A stretch of 7,653 bases of DNA from Thioalkalivibrio sp. (GTDB taxonomy: Bacteria > Pseudomonadota > Gammaproteobacteria > Ectothiorhodospirales > Ectothiorhodospiraceae). The notes under the pieces are model-generated. The model was not told the DNA's origin. It ran no database searches and saw only the letters and a program-made list of their open reading frames with translations. The first letter of the stretch is position 1. Each line of letters begins with the position of its first letter. Position numbers and translations under genes: made by a program. Positions 5,612 to 7,653 of the stretch are shown here, piece by piece. Where the stretch lies: positions 1 to 7,653 of the forward strand of contig SKOF01000182.1 in the NCBI GenBank assembly GCA_007120155.1, read 5' to 3'.

Positions 5612-6448
5612 CTACGACTGCCGGACCGCGACGACCTCGAGATACTCCCCCTCGCAATACGTCGCGTCACCGCCCGCCCGGGAGTGCTGCGTCCACAATG
5701 CCTCCAGGTCTTCGCGCAACGCGGCCTGACCGGCTGCATCCAGCGCCGCGAAGGCACGGTTGGCCGGGCCGTAGTACGTGCGGAAGAACTCCACCACCTC
5801 GGCAGGCGGGAACGGGTAATCAAACGGGTACATCCGGCGGGTGATCTGTATATCCGATGCACCTTTGCCGAGACGCTCATGAACGACGCCTTCGTCACCC
5901 CATTTCACCGGCGAGACCATCAGGGGGTGTGGCAGCACATGCCTGGCGATGGTCTTGAACATCTGTCCGATGAACCCCTCGGGCGTCCAGTTGGCCATAA
6001 CGATATGACCGCCCGGGCGGCAGACACGCAGCAGTTCCGCGGCGACCCTGTCCGGCTGGGGGGCGAACATGGCGCCGATCAGGCTGACCACCAGATCAAA
6101 CGCACCATCCTGATAGGGCAACGCCTCGGCATCGCCTTCATCGAAACGGACGTTGACTCCTTCATTTCGCGCCCGGGCGGTGGCCTGCTCAATGAGGTTC
6201 GACGCAATATCGACGCCGGTTACATCGGCACCGGCACGTGCCGCCGGGATGCTGATCTGGCCGGCACCACAGGCCACATCCAGCATCCGTGTCCCCTCCC
6301 CGATCGGCAGACGGCCCATAAACTCCAGGGCCCCCGGTTCCAGATACCTGGCAAAGTGCCCGTAATCGCCGGACTCCCACGTCACCTTGAGGCGGGCTTT
6401 CAGGTTATCGATCTCGGACATCTCCGCAGTCATTGTTTGCGCATTCAT
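5612..6448 (-). CDS. Class I SAM-dependent methyltransferase
   Basis: 278 residues with the Rossmann-type methyltransferase fold. Motif I is MLDVACGAGQ at 55-64, the acidic residue binding the SAM ribose is D80 in GVDIA, motif II-like GDAEALPY is at 105-112, FDLVVS at 117-122, and LLRVCRPGGHIVMANW at 139-154 is the usual post-II region. The C-terminal third (from about 160, GFIGQMFKTIARHV and FFRTYYGP) is a cap that would choose the substrate. It belongs to the UbiE-like/Methyltransf_11 group; the substrate cannot be told from sequence. It is soluble, with no signal peptide. ATG 6448 is chosen because GGGAGG lies nine bases upstream (6458-6463) and the family resemblance starts soon after; a frame extension to 6577 crosses palindromic control DNA. 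It is probably first in a unit with the cupin. Confidence 0.93.
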   Translation of the reverse strand: MNAQTMTAEMSEIDNLKARLKVTWESGDYGHFARYLEPGALEFMGRLPIGEGTRMLDVACGAGQISIPAARAGADVTGVDIASNLIEQATARARNEGVNVRFDEGDAEALPYQDGAFDLVVSLIGAMFAPQPDRVAAELLRVCRPGGHIVMANWTPEGFIGQMFKTIARHVLPHPLMVSPVKWGDEGVVHERLGKGASDIQITRRMYPFDYPFPPAEVVEFFRTYYGPANRAFAALDAAGQAALREDLEALWTQHSRAGGDATYCEGEYLEVVAVRQS

Positions 6449-6481
6449 GACGCATGACCTCCCGTGGTTGCATGGATGCAT

Positions 6482-6499
6482 ACACCGCCGCGGCGGTGT
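6482..6499. promoter_or_regulatory. 18-bp perfect palindrome upstream of methyltransferase
   Basis: ACACCGCCGCGGCGGTGT is its own reverse complement with no spacer. It lies 34 bases upstream of the methyltransferase start, next to a smaller palindrome TGCAT-GG-ATGCA (6469-6480). The position fits an operator for a dimeric repressor over the promoter or 5' leader. No regulator is identified. Confidence 0.5.
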
Positions 6500-6584
6500 C
6501 TCCGTCGGTTGCCGGGAACGCATGGCCGCTCCGCTTGGGACATTACATCGGGAAGGGGTGAACTCGATCGATGCCATTGCAGGT

Positions 6585-6603
6585 GTGGCCGTTCAACGGC
6601 CAC
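6585..6603. promoter_or_regulatory. 19-bp palindrome, possible operator
   Basis: GTGGCCGTTCAACGGCCAC: nine-base arms perfectly paired about a single central base. The arms are too close for an RNA hairpin, so a protein-binding site is the more likely reading. It is about 137 bases upstream of the methyltransferase start in a gap of 249 bases that holds no gene. Confidence 0.45.
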
Positions 6604-6697
6604 TGAGACGATCGCCCCTGCCCGTACGCTCCGGACGACAACTGCGACTTGCCTAGAGCGTGGCAGGCGGGAGCCGGAAAAACATCGGTGAACTCAC

Positions 6698-6946
6698 CTA
6701 TTTTTGCGGCGAACCGCTCCGGCTCCCACGTACGGCAAGTACAGCGGCCTCCGCCCGGTTTTTCAGTCCCAGCTTGGCGAGGATGTGGGCGACATGATGC
6801 TCTACCGTCTTGCGGCTGAGGAAGAGGCGTTCGGCAATCTCCGGGTTGGACAAACCCTCCCCCAGCAGGTCAAGAACCTGGCGCTCCCGCGCGGTGATCT
6901 CGCCCGTCTGGCGGCGGCCCGGGCGGGGAGAACAGAGGACACCCAT
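6698..6946 (-). pseudogene. LuxR/GerE-type DNA-binding tail of a truncated regulator
   Basis: The last 70 residues are a complete LuxR-type helix-turn-helix: EITARERQVLDLLGEGLSNP, then EIAERLFLSRKTVEHHVAHI and LAKLGLKNRAEAAVLAV, with all the usual T.RE..VL, G.SN.EIA, S..TV..H and KL residues. Such domains normally end a protein of 200 or more residues. Upstream of PGRRQTG (about 6924) the frame runs straight into dispersed repeat copy C and then non-homologous sequence, so the sensory part is gone. An ATG inside the repeat (6946) gives an 82-residue product like the stand-alone GerE, but it has no ribosome site. It is most likely a remnant, although expression as an orphan HTH protein is possible. 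A 10-bp inverted repeat (GGGAGCCGGA 6669-6678, mate 6718-6727) spans the stop codon. Confidence 0.78.
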
Positions 6947-7023
6947 GATCCGGTTGACAACCGGGATCCATACAACTTCTTTATATTCAATCACTTGGAG
7001 CAATGAATACCCCAATGACGCGA
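6925..7023 (+). repeat. Dispersed repeat, copy C
   Basis: 6925-6956 matches copy A (one base shorter) and includes the core GAGGACACCCATGATCCG at 6935-6952. A hairpin follows: GATCCGGTTG paired with CAACCGGGATC (6948-6968, one bulged G). The second block CCCAATGACGCGA (7011-7023) is shared with copy B. The two blocks are 51 bases further apart here than in copy B, so one copy has gained or lost an interior segment. Its left end coincides with the break in the LuxR-type gene. Confidence 0.75.
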
Positions 7024-7152
7024 GCTCGAAGGGAACTCGTTCATACGGACACCGCCCCGTACTACCACCGCATCTGTCGCTGTGTGCAGCGGGCGTGTCT
7101 GTATGGGCATGAGAAAGGTGTTGGGTGTCCCCGAAAATCTCCCCGGGGATGG
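7024..7152. other. Gene-free stretch between two repeat elements
   Basis: No recognisable gene. If the LuxR-type regulator had simply been interrupted by copy C, its upstream part should continue here on the minus strand, but the translation shows no LuxR sensor, receiver or ATPase sequence. The upstream part was therefore deleted or moved, not just displaced. Confidence 0.5.
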
Positions 7153-7300
7153 TTAACCCGGATACTGCACGAAGGCGGCCGGCGGCTTTGCGTAACCTTA
7201 TGAATGATTGGCCGTAACTGGCATATCTGGCCGTCAAGCCGCGGGCAATCTGTATCTCGCCACCGGCCTATCGCGATGCTTGGCGCAGTATCCGGGTTAA
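7153..7300. mobile_element. 148-bp MITE-like element with 16-bp inverted ends
   Basis: TTAACCCGGATACTGC at 7153-7168 is the exact reverse complement of GCAGTATCCGGGTTAA at 7285-7300; weaker matching extends a few bases inward. The interior encodes nothing recognisable. Short length, perfect ends and no reading frame fit a non-autonomous element, although no target duplication is visible and the parent transposase is unknown. A long-range RNA or DNA stem is the alternative. Confidence 0.6.
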
Positions 7301-7378
7301 GGTGGAACGCATATCCTCGACCCCGCACCATTCGTCGCCTGATTCACCCCGATGGCTGTAATGGCCTTGACGAGACCT

Positions 7379-7406
7379 GATGTGGCTTCCTACTGTAAGC
7401 CACATC
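7379..7406. promoter_or_regulatory. 10-bp stem upstream of the exported protein
   Basis: GATGTGGCTT (7379-7388) and AAGCCACATC (7397-7406) pair perfectly around an eight-base loop. It ends 33 bases before ATG 7440. It could be an operator, or a 5' leader hairpin if transcription starts upstream. The GG/GC spacing does not fit a sigma-54 promoter. Confidence 0.45.
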
Positions 7407-7439
7407 CAACAAATGGACTTGTTGAAAGAAAGTGCCGGT

Positions 7440-7653
7440 ATGGAAACCGTCGCCAGGCACGGTCTGCGTTATCCCTCTCCTTCGCCTTACCCAGCCTCCG
7501 GCCATTTGCGCGGCGTGGGCGGCAAGCTCCTTTCGGCTCTGGCGCTGACGGCCGCCTGCTCCACCGCGCAGGCGCTCGAAGTGCGTTTTGACGGGCTGAT
7601 CCAGTTCTCCAGCGGCGGGCCCCACATGCCCATTGTGAACAACCTGTTCCAAC
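7440..7653 (+). CDS. Exported protein, N-terminal part (runs off the window)
   Basis: Open to the window end. From ATG 7440 the first 45 residues hold a long N-region, then GGKLLSALALTAACSTAQA: a basic residue, a hydrophobic core and an A-Q-A cleavage site, then mature sequence LEVRFDGLIQFSSGG. It is therefore exported to the periplasm or surface. The start is unsure: ATG 7413 is in frame upstream, ATG 7440 has a purine-rich GAAAGAAAG nearby, and a GTG at 7515 would give a signal peptide of more usual length. Cys40 is not in a good lipobox (TAAC). The visible mature part, 26 residues, is too short to name a family. Confidence 0.65.
   Translation, partial: METVARHGLRYPSPSPYPASGHLRGVGGKLLSALALTAACSTAQALEVRFDGLIQFSSGGPHMPIVNNLFQ

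Noticed and set aside
5093..6457. A 454-codon open frame on the + strand
   Set aside because: It lies antisense to the cupin and the methyltransferase, both of which have clear motifs and ribosome sites. Its translation has no recognisable domain; long antisense frames are expected in GC-rich coding DNA.
6947..7237. A full 179-residue LuxR-type gene starting at 7237
   Set aside because: The first 100 or so residues are translation of repeat and intergenic DNA with no sensor domain; only the C-terminal part is homologous.
7381..7404. Sigma-54 promoter (TGGC ... GC) before the exported protein
   Set aside because: The GG and GC elements are not 12 bases apart, so the spacing rule fails.
1..7653. 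A hidden defence, CRISPR, toxin-antitoxin or integron system
   Set aside because: No regularly spaced short repeats, no cas, integrase or nuclease motif, no toxin-antitoxin pair, and no attC-like RYYYAAC/GTTRRRY pairs were seen.

Overview
High-GC DNA, most likely from a free-living proteobacterium (probably gammaproteobacterial, not provable from the window). The evidence is proteobacterial-type protein families, strong GGAGG-type ribosome sites on several genes, and several short palindromic repeats of the REP/MITE kind common in environmental Gammaproteobacteria. There are no rRNA or tRNA genes, no CRISPR array, and no complete transposase. The window looks like a loosely packed chromosomal region: single genes separated by repeat-rich gaps, with two decayed genes.

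Layout. 1-372 (-): start of a secreted protein built of 51-residue repeats. 373-952: gene-free, holding a degenerate REP-like palindrome (514-570) and a 160-bp MITE-like element with 28-bp inverted ends (762-921). 953-1414 (+): a tautomerase-superfamily enzyme with all six catalytic residues of cis-3-chloroacrylate dehalogenase at the same numbered positions; this is the most interesting gene here. 1476-3077 (-), convergent with it: a 533-residue protein of four rhodanese domains in which only domains 2 and 4 keep the catalytic cysteine. 3078-3839: gene-poor. 3840-4193 (+): a conserved-looking 117-residue protein of unknown function. 4355-4863 (+): an alpha/beta hydrolase pseudogene that lost its middle, including the catalytic serine. 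4952-5521 (-): a membrane-anchored or exported cupin. 5612-6448 (-): a SAM-dependent methyltransferase upstream of the cupin on the same strand. 6698-6946 (-): the DNA-binding tail of a LuxR-family regulator, cut off exactly at a dispersed repeat. 7024-7439: gene-free, with a 148-bp inverted-repeat element. 7440 to the end (+): the start of an exported protein.

How parts relate. The clearest theme is repeat-driven remodelling. A repeat with the core GAGGACACCCATGATCCG occurs three times: just after the tautomerase, upstream of the rhodanese gene, and at the break in the LuxR gene. Two other inverted-repeat elements flank genes. The methyltransferase and cupin may form one transcript interrupted by a very strong hairpin, and a second 18-bp perfect hairpin separates the cupin from the hydrolase pseudogene. 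I see no multi-gene pathway or defence-like system. The tautomerase and the rhodanese protein are the best candidates for unusual biochemistry, and any functional link between them is unproven.
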